DNA of 64,000 nt, taken from Trogon surrucura. Its lineage: Eukaryota > Chordata > Aves > Trogoniformes > Trogonidae. Made by a program: the position numbers and the translations under genes. Positions 48,501-60,600 of this stretch are shown piece after piece. Each line of letters starts with the position of its first letter. The first letter of the stretch is position 1. The notes beneath the pieces are model-generated. The model ran no database searches. It was not told the origin of the DNA and saw only the letters and a list, made by a program, of their open reading frames with translations. The stretch is from positions 50,998,264 to 51,062,263 of the forward strand of contig CM036621.1 in NCBI GenBank assembly GCA_020746105.1, read 5' to 3'.

Positions 48501-50334
48501 GACATTCCCAATTTTAGTTAGTTTATTCTTTCTCTACCAGTCTCTGCTAACACATTCAAGAGATCTTGGAGAAGTCAGTAGCATGGCAGCAACCTCAGGG
48601 GTTTGTCTAAGTCATGACATCCTGTTCTGGTTACCAAGATTTCTGTTTTATTGTATTTTGTAGTTCACTCACTCCCAAAATCCTTTCAAAGATCAACTCA
48701 TACAGCAAGTTTAACTTCTGAAAGAAAAATGCAACATGCACATATGCATGTAAATGTGAGAAAAAGGCTGGAGAAAGGTTTTAAAAAAATTAGATGGATG
48801 TGAAAACTGACTCCCATGGTAAGATAGAAGTCAGATTCTGCAAAGGAACTGCTAAATCCTGAAGCAAAGACTAGAGTAAAGGATAGTAAAGAGGTGTGCA
48901 AATCAGGTGGGAGGTTCTCCCATGTTTCAGAGCAAATATCCTGAAAGAACACACATAGAAGAGTCTAGCATGTAGCAACTGGTGCTTTCTTTCCAGAGAT
49001 GAATGCCAAGAAAATTACTTTTGAAGAGTTCCTACCCATGTTACAAGCAGCTGCCAACAACAAGGAACAGGGCACCTATGAAGACTTTGTTGAAGGTCTG
49101 CGTGTCTTTGACAAGGAAGGCAATGGCACAGTCATGGGGGCTGAACTCCGCCACGTACTGGCTACTCTGGGTAAGGGATTATCACCTCAGTAAGCCCTTG
49201 AATAAAAGGTGCTGTTTGAAGGCGTGAGAGGGGGAGAAAAGATACTCTAACCAGTTCACAGAGGCAGGAGGCAACTAAGCCAGACAAGAGTCTGGGTTTC
49301 CTCACTGGGAATCCGTAAGGAAAACAAACACAAAACTCTGTAGAAAGCCCAAAGAAAAAGGCTTGGTTTATTACTTCTAAGTTCAGACTAGGTATTAGGA
49401 GTGTCTGTTCTTGGAGGAACAGAGAGAAAAGGCTGTACTCCTCAGAGATGTGATGCACATGGACAAAGGAAGAGGACTTGCTGCATAGTTTCTTTACTCT
49501 GTGGGAATAACCAGAACCTCTGTGTCTATATGCACATAGAGAACTTCTGAAGAAAGTTAAAATTCATAAAGCTCAGTTCATATAGAGGTCTTTTTGTTTC
49601 TAACTCAGAAAATAAGGAAAGCCTTTGGCAAAGCTGTAGGGTTCAGCCTCACGTTGTGAGTCCGTAGAAGAATTAACCAAGCTCTCTGCACTCTGCAGGT
49701 GAGAAGATGACAGAAGAGGAAGTAGACGAACTCATGAAAGGTCAGGAAGACTCCAATGGATGCATCAACTACGAGGGTAGGTGCAACAGTTCAACAACCT
49801 CTTATCCTACATTTCTTCTCTCTCAGAGTCTCACTGCAGCTGGCTTTCAGCTTCACAGGCAAATCAGTTACACAAAGCAACGGCTGAGTTAGGATGAAAG
49901 GCTTGTGCATGAAAAGAACTGTTGCAATACACATAGCCTGCGGTCACGCCACTCAAAAGACTAGATACAGCCACAGCAGAGAAGGCTCCTTCGGCCAACA
50001 TCAGACCTCTTGGCTCTCTGACTTTCTGTAGAGCAGTTGCATTGATTGGAGCCAATCCTACAGCTAATGCTTAGATAAAGTGCTCTATTTGTCATATATT
50101 TAGGTTTATCACCCTCGAGCAGGAAGAAAATTTGATTTATACAATGTTAAGCCCTTAGAACTTTCTATTACCATGTTAGGTCAAGTCCAACCAGGAACAT
50201 GTGTTTTTAAGGCCATCAGCTCATGAAGAGCTGTTATTTTTAAAGCTAATTCCCAAAGTAATGTTTGCTGCGCCTTCTAACTATCGTATCTCTATTTTTC
50301 CACAGCATTTGTAAAGCACATCTTGTCTGTCTAA
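33435..50334 (+). CDS. MYL1: Myosin light chain 1/3, fast skeletal (alternative LC1f/LC3f)
   Basis: This is the essential (alkali) light chain, which wraps the lever arm of fast skeletal myosin heavy chain. LC1f uses exons 33435-33554 and 44426-44453. LC3f uses the exon ending at 43321 and 44149-44173. Both then share 47630-47773, 48997-49170, 49699-49776 and 50306-50334 (stop TAA 50332). Every border is AG/GT and phases match. Products are 190 aa and 150 aa, close to family lengths. Shared landmarks are [39 protein letters not shown] and [17 protein letters not shown], which are degenerate EF-hands as usual for alkali chains. The shared junction codon gives Asp-Phe-Lys where I expect Glu-Phe-Lys. 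The C-terminus reads ILSV, not the more familiar IMSI. Confidence 0.97.
37614..37744 (-). CDS. Candidate exon, unrecognised antisense gene
   Basis: A minus-strand segment of 131 nt. The acceptor has a good pyrimidine tract (CAATCTCTGTCTCTGCTCAAG) and the donor is CAG|GTGCCA. It opens in phase 1 and closes in phase 0. The upstream candidate (38109-38214) ends in phase 1 and the downstream one (24229-24430) can start in phase 0, so all three join into one frame. Peptide landmarks are [19 protein letters not shown] and [13 protein letters not shown]. The 364-bp intron to the upstream exon is short. It lies inside the large LC1f-LC3f intron of MYL1, on the opposite strand. Confidence 0.35.
38109..38214 (-). 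CDS. Candidate exon, unrecognised antisense gene
   Basis: A minus-strand segment of 106 nt with a strong acceptor (GTTCCTGTTCTCACTCCACAG) and a consensus GTGAGT donor. It reads FHMEFVC, then [20 protein letters not shown]: a hydrophobic beta-rich pattern. It opens in phase 0 and closes in phase 1, compatible with 37614-37744. An L-x-L-T, hydrophobic, Pro pattern occurs, as I recall it, in the Ig-like part of CatSper delta before the Ile-Lys-Pro-Leu motif. This is inference from memory and no search was run. Confidence 0.35.
42591..43061 (-). other. 156-codon antisense ORF near LC3f promoter
   Basis: An open minus-strand frame overlaps the sequence just upstream of the LC3f promoter. It contains a good internal acceptor (TGCTGCTTGTCTTCTCAG, near 42745) followed by [27 protein letters not shown] donor lies directly after the in-frame stop. 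It might hold an exon of the antisense gene, but no donor within the frame gives the phase needed. The family is unknown. Confidence 0.2.
43083..43092 (+). promoter_or_regulatory. MEF2 site upstream of LC3f promoter
   Basis: CTAAAAATAG matches the MEF2 consensus YTAWWWWTAR exactly. It lies about 140 bp before the LC3f TATA-like box, a suitable place for muscle-specific control of the internal promoter. Confidence 0.6.
43221..43321 (+). promoter_or_regulatory. MYL1: MYL1 internal promoter and LC3f first exon
   Basis: GATAAATAAG at 43221-43230 is a TATA-like box. The first exon probably starts about 30 bp later and ends with the initiator codon ATG at 43319-43321, directly followed by the GTGGGT donor. 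This fits the known MYL1 organisation, in which the LC3 leader exon contributes only Met. The transcription start is inferred. Confidence 0.8.
44149..44173 (+). CDS. MYL1: MYL1 exon 3, LC3f-specific
   Basis: A 25-nt exon coding SFTPDQIN plus one base, preceded by a long T/CT pyrimidine tract and followed by GTAAGT. With the preceding Met it gives the LC3f N-terminus MSFTPDQIN. It is mutually exclusive with the LC1f exon 250 bp downstream. Confidence 0.95.
44426..44453 (+). CDS. MYL1: MYL1 exon 4, LC1f-specific
   Basis: A 28-nt exon coding IEFSKEQQD plus one base, bordered by CAACAG and GTAAGT. It follows exon 1 in phase 0 and gives the LC1f linker before the first EF-hand. Confidence 0.95.
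47303..47428 (-). CDS. Candidate exon, unrecognised antisense gene
   Basis: A minus-strand segment of 126 nt in the MYL1 intron before shared exon 5. The acceptor is strong (TTTTATATCTACCTTTCACAG) and the donor is GAAG|GTAAAA. It is open for 41 codons, including [20 protein letters not shown]. It opens and closes in phase 1, so an intervening exon would be needed before 38214. The alternating hydrophobic pattern suits a beta-propeller or Ig strand set. It could be chance, but both splice borders are unusually good. Confidence 0.35.
49933..50025 (-). other. Weak candidate exon of the antisense gene
   Basis: The minus-strand frame after an acceptor CTGCTCTACAG reads [20 protein letters not shown], then VYC, resembling a beta-propeller blade. 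The donor is unclear: GTGTAT after 49933 gives the wrong phase for the next candidate, and a later GTTCTT gives the right phase but is a poor donor. Confidence 0.2.
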
Positions 50335-51630
50335 TTGGACTTCCTCAGATACCAATCGGTATGTTCTTCACATTGGCACACTTGCCTGTTCACTATGCTT
50401 AAAGGCTTCTATATGCCCACGGCTAGATACAAGTTACCAAACCAACATGGCACTGTCTCCCCAACGATACAAATAGAACAAAAGGAGACTGTTGTCCAGG
50501 AGCAAAGAAACAGGAGTGCCGATTCATGGGTCTTGTTCACAGCTCTGTAACAGCTGGAAACATTATTTAGTGGATGTTTCAAATGTACCCAAACTGAAAA
50601 GAAATGCTCGGTTTATTCACAAGCATGGAAGTGCTCAGCCTTAAACATCACCCTATATATCTGTTGTCATATATAGTTGGAGTTCAAGCTATGCAAACTG
50701 ACAGCCTGAGACATTCTTCCTATGAGCACATTGAGATTGTTTTTTTTTTAAAAAAAAAAAAATCTAAGCAACATTTTCTGATAACTTTCTGATAACTTCT
50801 GTAAAGACAGAGTAGACTGAATACTTGCATGAACTACTGAGAAAAGCTCTTCAAACAATATCGTAATTATCTGAGAAAGAGTACTCTAACAGTCATGATC
50901 AATAGTCAGAGGACTTCAGAAGTACCCAATCATTTAGCAGTCTTTCTATGAGCAAGGAAAATGCAAAACAAAACCCCACAACCTTGATATGCTCCTGTCT
51001 TGTCCAAAGAAAAACCCAGCAGCAGTCTGAAAACACAAACATAAAATATTGTGGGTCTGTGGGCTTATTTGAACTGTTATTCTACCTCAGAAAAGACACA
51101 TTCCTAACTCCTGTTTGAAACAACACCTCAAAATAGAACTCAGGCTCAGTTTGTCATTTTGCAAGCGTTTCCTCAGCCAATGTTCATCTGAAATCCAACT
51201 CTCCTATTCCTTCTTAGAACAAGTCAAATTCAGAACAACCAGATGGCGCTCGAGATCTGCCTGAAATTCTTGCTCAGTCTGACACCACGAACATGGAAAC
51301 TGCATAAAACTGGATGATCTGCCTCCAACCCCACCACTTTTTACCAGTGCATCCATAGGTTATCGCCTCTGGGTCACTACATTTTCATTTTTAAAAAGTG
51401 AACTTTCACCAAGGCATTCTGGGTGGAATAAACTGCTGCCATCCAGGATACATCCATCCCAAGCATCTCTTTCCATGTCGTTTGCATTGAAACAATGTAA
51501 TCTCTTGGAAAAATAAAACATCAATAAATCGCTGTGGTCACTTTGTGGCTATAAAGTCTTTTTTTTTTCCTCTAAAGCTGCTCAAGCCCATCCTGTATAT
51601 TGTATTTCACAAAATAAAGTTTTATGAAAA
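50335..51630 (+). other. MYL1: MYL1 3' UTR with probable terminal intron
   Basis: After the stop, GTATGT at 50359 is a good donor. A pyrimidine-rich acceptor ending CTCTAAAG precedes 51578. A non-coding last exon (51578 to about 51630) would then carry the poly(A) signal, as in known MYL1 genes. The splice is inferred, and an unspliced 3' UTR cannot be excluded. Confidence 0.6.
51613..51618 (+). terminator. MYL1: MYL1 polyadenylation signal
   Basis: An AATAAA hexamer sits about 10 bases before an A-run. A second signal near 51512-51517 would serve an unspliced form. Confidence 0.7.
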
Positions 51631-51639
51631 AAAAAAAAA

Positions 51640-54600
51640 TAGACATCTCCAGGAGGTCACTCTAATCTGAAAAGTGGTTTCTGTGGGGACTGGAAGGAGT
51701 AATTAGAGAACTATCTGCTACATCAGCACTTGAACATTTTTGGCAGAAGGAGACCTGGTAGGTGGTGTCAGCGTAGGTCCCATGGTGACACCTGCCCTGG
51801 TGCACCAGGCAAGATCCAAAACCAGCCAGGGTGGTCCTGCTTGCAGGGGGAGTGTGGTGTCACACAGAGCCACTCTTCCCAGCAAAATCCCCTCCATAAC
51901 GCTGCAACAGTGGGTCCGCAGCACTACTAGGAAGGGATCCTAGACACCCCCTGTATTTATAGTTTTATGGATGACTGAAAAGTAATAAGAGGTATCAGCC
52001 ACCCTGAAAAGCTCCATGCCTGGGAATCAACACTGGAGCCATGGCAAAAAAAACCTGAAATACATCTTGTGCAGTGACAATGGGAACAGAGATCACTCAG
52101 GGAAGTGCCGTTACCTGCATGTCCCTGCCCTTAAACATAGCTCCTCTCTTTCCCTTAAGGATTCATGAAACTGCCTTAATCCCCACCCGAGCATCAGCTT
52201 GCTCTATTAAAATCCAACGTCACCTTATTAAGTTACTATGCATAAAATGACCATAATTCAAGTGCCAACAGGTGCAGCAGGGCACAGTGAGAGCAGCCGG
52301 CACCAGAAGAAGCCACAGCCATTGAAACTATAGCTGCCTCTTGAGGCTTCCCAAAAAAACCTCCCGTTTAAACCCCCACCATGCTGGTGGACAGTGCCAA
52401 ATAAATCTCTGAATTAAACCCTGCTCAGAGACTTATGCCAGCATGTAGTTTACAGGGGTTGCAGAAATGCAATGAGAAGAGCAGGAGATATATTAAAAAA
52501 CAAATGATTTGCAGGGACTCAGCCTGGAGGGCTGCAAGACCATACTGCCTGTACACATGTGCTCCATGCAGTTCCACTTTCCAGGAAACTGCAGATCTCT
52601 GTTTCTGGGAAAGCAAACAAACAAAAACCAAAACAATATTTCACCATGTGTGCTGTCAGCCTTCTCCTTACACTGTCGTGTCACGCTGCATTATCATGTA
52701 GTCACAGAACCAGCCTGGTCCAAGGCTGAACACAGCCCTAATGCAAAGCCTGAACTTCCCATGATTTTCTCAAATAGCAAGTTTTATTAATTTCTACAAT
52801 ATTTGGAGCCCAAGCCCAGATGACTGACAGAATGGGATGACATCTGATCAGTGCAGAACTAGACAGATATAAGTCGCCTATTTTTAAAAACTCCCATTCA
52901 TATTTTTGTTTCAAACAAAATGCCAGTTTATGAGCCTGAAACTATTTCTCTGATGTCTAACTGCAAGGAATCAAGGTAATGTCACCTGCACTATTCTTAC
53001 TCCTCAAAAATTAAAACAGAAATATTTTTTTCAGGCAAGACAGATGAAAACAAAGAGAATGCTCATTTCTCACTAAACTGAGATTGAGTCTCAAAGTATT
53101 TCACAGAGCTGTACAGGGAATGGATTTTTATGCTACCCCAAATTTAGACAAAGACAAATATCTGAAAAAATGTTCACGTTCTTACAAGGGCAAAAACATT
53201 TTGAGGTGATGTTAAATAATTTAGTTCTTTATAAAGAACGGCAAACTCCTGATATAGTAGCCTCTTCCAGCTAGCAACAGCTTTAACATAAACCAAGTTT
53301 TCTTAAAATTTATTTTAAAAATGTAGAAACAAGATGTTTTGGAAATTTAATGACATAGGGTTTTCAGCTGAGAAGGACACTAAACCCAGATCGATCTCTT
53401 GGCCAGTTTTAACTCCATTAACCAATCTCATCCAAAGATATCCAGCCAGAAAGCACAATCTGGAAATACCTCAACAGCTCTGGTGCCTCATCTGTAGGAG
53501 AGCAGGGAAACCTCTTGCTTTGCCTCAAAAGCCTTTAAAGGTTGAACTTGTTTGAAACTACTGCCTCCATATGAATAACACAAGCATCGCTCTGAGCTCT
53601 GATCCTAGGGAAAGCTCCTCAAAAAAAGCTGCTTCCTCTTATGCTTGTTTTTTGTTTACCTAAGAAAAGAAATACTCTGCCCAAGAAGTACCACTGCACT
53701 CCCGTATGGCACATGATGCACCATCACTGAGCTCCCACTTTACCCACAGAGAGAGTCTGAAGACCCTGGCAGCTGGCGGGGGAAGGCCGCTCTGCATCTG
53801 CTCAGGCTCCAAATGGAAAATGTAATTCTCAGTCCCTGTCATCTGACACCTCCTGCCATGCCATCCTTACATTTGCTTTGTATTTTAAATAGAACACTGT
53901 TAATGAACATTCTTTCCATTACTCAACACAATCGACAGTTTAACTCCTCAGGAGCAGGGTTAAATCACCAGAGAAAGGTCAAGCTGCCAAACACTGGTCC
54001 TTGGCATGCAGCACTAGATGTGGCAACCAGCACTGTGGAGGAGGTATCCTACAACACCAGGGCAGGAAGGTCAGAAAAACTGAGGAGAGGTGGTCACCAA
54101 GCCCAAGAACGTAATTCTGCTCTTGACAAAGGCTGTATTTGTTGAGCGAGGTACCACCCTACAGACGAGTGAAGACATCTCCACAGTTGTTGTTTCTCCC
54201 AGGACAGCGATAGCCAAGAAGCCCCTCCAAGAGGGGGATTTGTATTCACGAAGCAGGGCAGATTTCAGACAGCAGGGAACTGCAAGAGAAGCGGCATCCC
54301 TCTGTCCAGCACCGTTCAGAGGTCCAAATCCTCAGCTGGGAAAAGCCAGAAGCCGTTTTGTGCTACTCGCGGTGCTTTGCTTTGGAGATATCCCATACCC
54401 AGCTGGGCTTGCAGAGCTGTCCACAGTGCCAAGACCCACCAAAGAGACCATCAAGCATAGCCTCCTGTTTCCATTGCCTCACTCACATTACAGGTGTTTT
54501 CCTCTTACATCCAGGAGTTGATTATGAGAAACATGGGCACCGGGCTCTTAAAAGGAAGAACTTTCTGCACTCCATCAACATTCTCCTTATACTTGGACTA

Positions 54601-57600
54601 GATTTTAGAAGAATGGCCTCCAGCCAGTGGGTGGTGTGGTTCCATGCAGAAACAGAAACCAGATGGACAGAAAGGGACAATTATCCAGGGCAACAAAGCA
54701 CAGCAGCCAGGCATGCCTGACAGGTCAGGAGTTACTCACTGCACTTGAGTGCTGTGCACAGCGTGCTCCACCCACTGCCCCAAGCTCATTTGGGCAAAGG
54801 TTGTTCAGACATACCTCCTCACAATCCTCTCCTGGGTAGCTTTCTTTATTCACTCCCAGGAGCTGCTAGACCCTGGTAATTTCTCTCTCTCATGTGCAGA
54901 CTAAGAAACCAAGGAAGCTGGACAGCTGTGTGCACCTCTTCCCTAGAGCAAGAAGGGGTGGAAGGTCCGCTAACAGACCTTATCACCACAGATGCCAGCA
55001 CACACACTCACTGGCACCTCGTGGTATCAGCCCAGAGCTTCAAAGGTTTTCCACCCAATTTGGAGATATCTCCAACACTTCTACACAACAGCAACATATG
55101 TGATTGTTTCTTACTACTGAGGTGCCTGACATCATTGTATAACATCACCTGGGTCCTTCACACGGATACACTAGCCCCAACTCTCATGCTGTAATGGTAA
55201 ACCCAAGAAGAAAAAGGCTGGCAGAGACATCCTCTTTCTGGCAGGCAGACTTGACCGTTCACATCACTAAGACCTCTCTGCCTTCACATCCATCCTCTCT
55301 CCAAATTAGTACTCAGGTATTAAAAAGCCACAGTATGTACAACCCTCCTATCTGAACAAATTCCACAGATGCAATCGTCTCAGTGGTGTACACTTGCTGC
55401 CACACTCAAATATTTTCCTTTTTCACATAGTTCCCCTCTTATGGTATTTCATACCATTACTACAATAACAACTGTTCCACTTCAGCAGGTTTTCAACCAA
55501 ATCTTGGGGTTTAGACATGACATGTTCAGTCTTCTTTCAAGTACTGTCTTACCGTCCACACAGTTCTGCTGCAGCTTTAAAGCTACACTCTTCTTATGCT
55601 GGAGAAACTTTTACAGAGGTACAAGAAAGTAGTCAAATGTGTAACAAAGAAAAGATACTTCCTTAGTAGCCTATTTCTCATTTATTTCACAGTGAAAAAT
55701 GCAATACTTTCTCTTTTACCCAGGCACTTACATTTACTTCAAATTGAAATCTGAAATATTGCTGAAAATATAAAATTTCACTCTTGCATCTACCTTCTAG
55801 ATTAGTTTACCCAGTACATATCAGACCACAGTTCATTAGAGCATGAAACCGAACTTTCCATTACCAAAATCTATGGTTTGGGAGGATGGCATATATTGGT
55901 GAAGAAATGAAATGTTTATGAACTAATGTAGCAATGATGGGCAGCAGCACTCCTAAATCAAACTGTCTGCTGTAAAAGAAAGGCTATTGCCAATCCTCTG
56001 GAAAGGCCTTGTACTAAGAAATCAATGAGGGAGATGGATAAGAGCAATAAAAATAAACGTACGTATTTCCTTAGCAGCATGAAAGTATTTCAAGATTGTT
56101 TACACTGGTTAGAAGAAACAGCAATGTTAATTAGTATTTGCCATTGCACTTTTAACAGACAAATTAATTTTTACTGTGATTCCATAGTTTACATTAATTT
56201 TTTTATTTCTCTAAGTGTGTACAGTCTTCTGCTGGATGAAGGGCATGTAGGCATAGAGAAATGTCATAGGGTGAACTGAAGCTAGTGGCATGGCTGATGG
56301 AATTCAACGTTTGCCCAACCTCACAAACATCTGCTGAAGCTCACTCAGCCTCTTCAAGGTCTCATGAGTGAAACTGGGCAGCGAGGAACAGGTTAAGAGA
56401 CAGACCAGAACAGGTGGACAGCACAAACTCTTGAGAAAGCCAATGACAAAAGCAGCACCTCAGAGTGGCCCCTCAGTTATGTTCTCTAGAGCCACCCAGA
56501 GCATTTCTCCTTGGTGCACTGTTCTCTGCACTGACCTTCTCCTTTCTCAACTCCCTCTTGTATGCTAGGCAGCAAAAGGGATGGACTGCTGTGCCTCTGG
56601 TCTACATCAGAGCACAGATTTGAACATTTCCAACTTCTTTTGAGCATACCTAGCAGGCCAGTGATATGTGGTACAGGTCACATCTATCTTCCACAAAGAC
56701 AGATCCTTAAGAGAATCAGAAGTGAGGAAAAACACGTAACGCTGCTGCTACCTCACAAAGTCTGGCCACACTTGAGGTTATTTTTCCAGGGCTCTGCTAC
56801 AAGGATCAAGGGACGACAAGTGGACCCCAGGCATCACACAGATTAAGAAGAGTAAATCTCTCTCATGGTTGCCATGAAACTTGTGACGCAGGCTTAGAAG
56901 TGAAAAGGTAAAGAAACAAAGCACCCATGATTTGTTATAAAAATAAGTCTCGTATATTTAAGCCAATCACATTTGAGGGGTTTTGGATGTGAAATTCAAT
57001 TCACACTTAATGTAGACTCTCAGTTGAGAGCGACAGAACAGTTGCACTGCAAGGAAGCAGACCAATAAAAAAAAAGTTTCTTTTCAGAATAAAAGTATTA
57101 GTTAATTCAAAGTTCTTTTTGGAACTGGCACAGTTGCATGAATTCCTGTTTAAAAATCTCTACAGCATAGCCATGCTTATTTTTTTCACAGCAGGACATA
57201 AAGTAAGAGAAAATACTGAAGAAACGCTGCAGCAAGGTACAGCTTGCCAGAAGGTCAGTATAGCACAGAGTTCACAACCTCAAAAGTTAAACTCTATCAC
57301 TAAAAAAAAAATCCTATTGGATATCTCCATTTCACATCCTCTGCATGCACTTCAGTGAAGCACGAGCAATCAACCTCTGTCCACAGCTACAGTGAGGATG
57401 GTGGTATTTAGTTTCCTACAAGTGAGTGAATTAGCTAGTCATAACAACTAACCTTCACCCACCCCGCAGTAAGTTTAATGAGCCTGGGAACACCGCATAG
57501 TATTAAATGCTCAGAGAGAGACTACAGAGTGCCTGTGGATCAGTTTTAAACCCTTCCAAGAAGCTGTGACAGAATAACACCTTAGAATAGCTACTAAGAA

Positions 57601-60600
57601 AGAAATTCCCATACACCCCATCATCAAAGTACAAAATAATGTTGAGACCCACTTTCTAAGGCAGGAAAATAAAGTTTCTAGACCATTTTCTAAAGTTCCT
57701 GGTACACAGGACTCATAAAAGGTTTCTCTTCTCTGAAACTATTCTTCCCAGGTTCTCAGCCCCCATTAACTAAATTCTTTTTCACAACTCAAGCCCCAGA
57801 AAAAATAACATAGGAGTACACCTTCTTCCCCATTAATTTCTTCTCATGCTTTTATTACAGGAGACGCACATACCTGAAACTTGGTATCATCCAAGGAACA
57901 ACACAAACTTTGCGCACGTTAACATGCCACATACACCTGGTACTCCTGGGGAAATGCATGATGGGTATTTTATGGTCCCTCCTTATGCTACTATACTCCT
58001 CAGCTCTATCCGTTCAGAGACAAAACCAAAACAAGTTTTCTCTTTTACCTTTCTAAGTATCAGCTCTAGGGACCATTTGCTTAGGGAGGCATTTCCCTTT
58101 GGCTATTTTTGAGACAAAAACGGATCCATTTTTCACTCCGTGCTGTACTGAACATTACTATTTTTCAAATTGTTCTCCTCCATGCAAATGACAATGCTTA
58201 CTAACTGCCTCATTAGTTTAAAGAGTGGTTTCAGTTCAGAGTTCCTCATCTGTAACATTTCTGCATATTTAAAAACAAATTTAGGTTTTCAGAAATAAAA
58301 CACTTATCTTTGTTTAACTTAAGTTTCCTCCGGCCTGTTCCTTAGTCATTCAGGAACGTATCTGATCTTCTGTGCAATGGTTAATTTCATTACTGTATCT
58401 CCTGCAAACCCCTAATGCAATAAAGCTCCCATGAATTAACTGAACCCACATGGGCCAAGAACACATTTTCAGAAGAGTAGGACTTACCTACCTTCTTGGC
58501 AGGTTTGGCTAATGTTGGGAAACAAGCCATGCAAGAAGACAGACCACTATGTGCAATCACAAGGCAGCCTTACTCACCACCCCAGCAGCAACAACCCTCC
58601 CATCATGCCTTTCAGCATCATCTGAGCTCAACACCTACACCTGTGCAAGGAGGGTGCTCAGCTGTTTCACCTGCAAAGCATCTGTTAAAGGAATCCCTCT
58701 TCCCTCAGTGCAGATTAAACCCATTACATTAATTTGCCCAGTACAGAAATTTCTGCATGGAAATGGGCTCAAACCACAAGCTGAAGCCAAGGCCTCTCAA
58801 GCTCCTTTCACAACAGCAACTCTGAATGGGAAAGAATGTTTTTGGCTGATGGCTGAATTAGGCTGGATTTTAGCTGAAGACCTGTGGAGGAAATTCTGAG
58901 TAGCTCATCAGAGCTACTGAATCCAAACTCCAGTGACTGTTAATTGAAATGATATATCTGTGTTCTGCCTGTTTTAAAAGAGCAGAAAAGCTACAGAATT
59001 TAGGATTAGGAAAACCTAGCATTGAAGTTACTTGGCACTTATAAAGAAAAAGTAGTTTGTGAGGGCTGATCTCAGTGTTACCTTTATCATTTGAGCCCTT
59101 TTAAACCAGACAAATGGAGCAGCTTTCTTCCGAATACCGAACAAATAATGAACATTAAGTCTGAAACTGTAAGCATTAATACTGCTTGAACAGAGACATG
59201 TTGAAATACTATTGGAAGTACTTATTGCCGCTTATTTTGATTCTCATAACATAAAAAGTATAGAAGTACATTTTCATCCTTATACAAATACAATAGTGAT
59301 TACACATGCAGTGGGGAGATTATCTGGGAGATGATGCCATATTTCCACAGCCTGGTTTCACACAATACTTTCAACCTTCAGCAAAACCTTAAGTACATTA
59401 ATGTCTGCTGTGTTCAGTGAATGCCTTCCGGTGCCTGTTATATTTACAGCCTGCGGCTCTGATCCATGTTACTTGAAAATTAAGAGCGTTTTTAATGGTC
59501 TGCAGCTGATTTAGGTAGAACAGCAGCTCTGAGCAAGAGGCAAACTTTGATGAAATTTTGAATTCATCATAACCATGATGAGGCCAGCATCCTAGATCAC
59601 GCACCCTTTTTAATCAAGATAGTTTGAAGTTTCACATTAAAAGACATGGGGAAAATAAAATCTTGTCCCACGGTGAGAGATCACTTGCCCCCATCATCTT
59701 CAGGCCTTCCATTCTCAGCTCATGAGATTCACACACTTGGCTCCCACGTTCCTCTCCCCGTCAATACCCAGCTATCGCTGGACTTCACATGCAGCTCTTG
59801 GAGGGCTGTGCCATCTCTCTGGTACTCCAAGACACGTGCTGAAGGAGCTGCCTCTCCTGGTAGCAGCATCCCTTAATGCCACGTGTTCAGAGAGAGGGCA
59901 ATTGTGGTGCTCCTCCAGGGCAAAGAAAGAGGAGCTAGTTAGCGGTGGGGCATGCCCTGAGGAGGTCCACTGGGAGGCACGCACATCAGCTGCAGCCCGT
60001 CTCTCTCTGTCACATGACCTCACACCCACATGACTAACACTCTGTGACCCCATGCACAGGCACACTGAGGAGAGTCACATATCAAGGGAGAAGTAAGCTG
60101 AGAGCTCTGTGTCTTATTCCAGCTTGCCCTGCACTGTTATGCCAACATTAAAAAACTGGATGAGGAACGTGTGGGTCCCTTGATGGGCAGACGTGTTAAA
60201 TTGGCACCTGGGTTCTTCTTGAAAGAAGACAGCACATAAGCTTTAAATAACCTACTCAGAAACCAAACCTCTAGGCTATTCATATCAGACATTAATAGTT
60301 GGACACATTCTTTCAACCTTTGCACTCTCTGCCCTGCTGCAGTATCTATTTCTACTCTGTTCTCTGCAAGCACATGCAAAAAAAAAATCATTGTTCTTAA
60401 TACCAAATTTTTACAACCACCCTTCTTCCTTCCCCCTAAATGGTACAAAAAATATCAATCTTTTTGCTCTGCTCTGTTTGAGGCGTTTCCTGATCCCAGG
60501 AGCTCAAATTTGAAACCTCGACAAAATTTGTTTTTCTGTGGCTTAGGGCAGGATCTACCTTCTCTCAGCTCCCTTATCACTTTACCCTGTGTGTGGGTGA

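Noticed and set aside
48698..48952. Minus-strand ORF after a good TTCTTTCAG acceptor
   Set aside because: It falls between two antisense candidates where little protein is expected, and lacks a standard donor in frame.
53660..53842. Minus-strand frame EPEQMQSGLPPPAARVFRLS ending near a GTAAAG donor
   Set aside because: No pyrimidine-rich acceptor upstream and no link to the other antisense segments.
53813..54720. Three overlapping plus-strand ORFs of 110-143 codons
   Set aside because: No conserved motif, no supporting promoter or splice signals, and different frames compete with each other.
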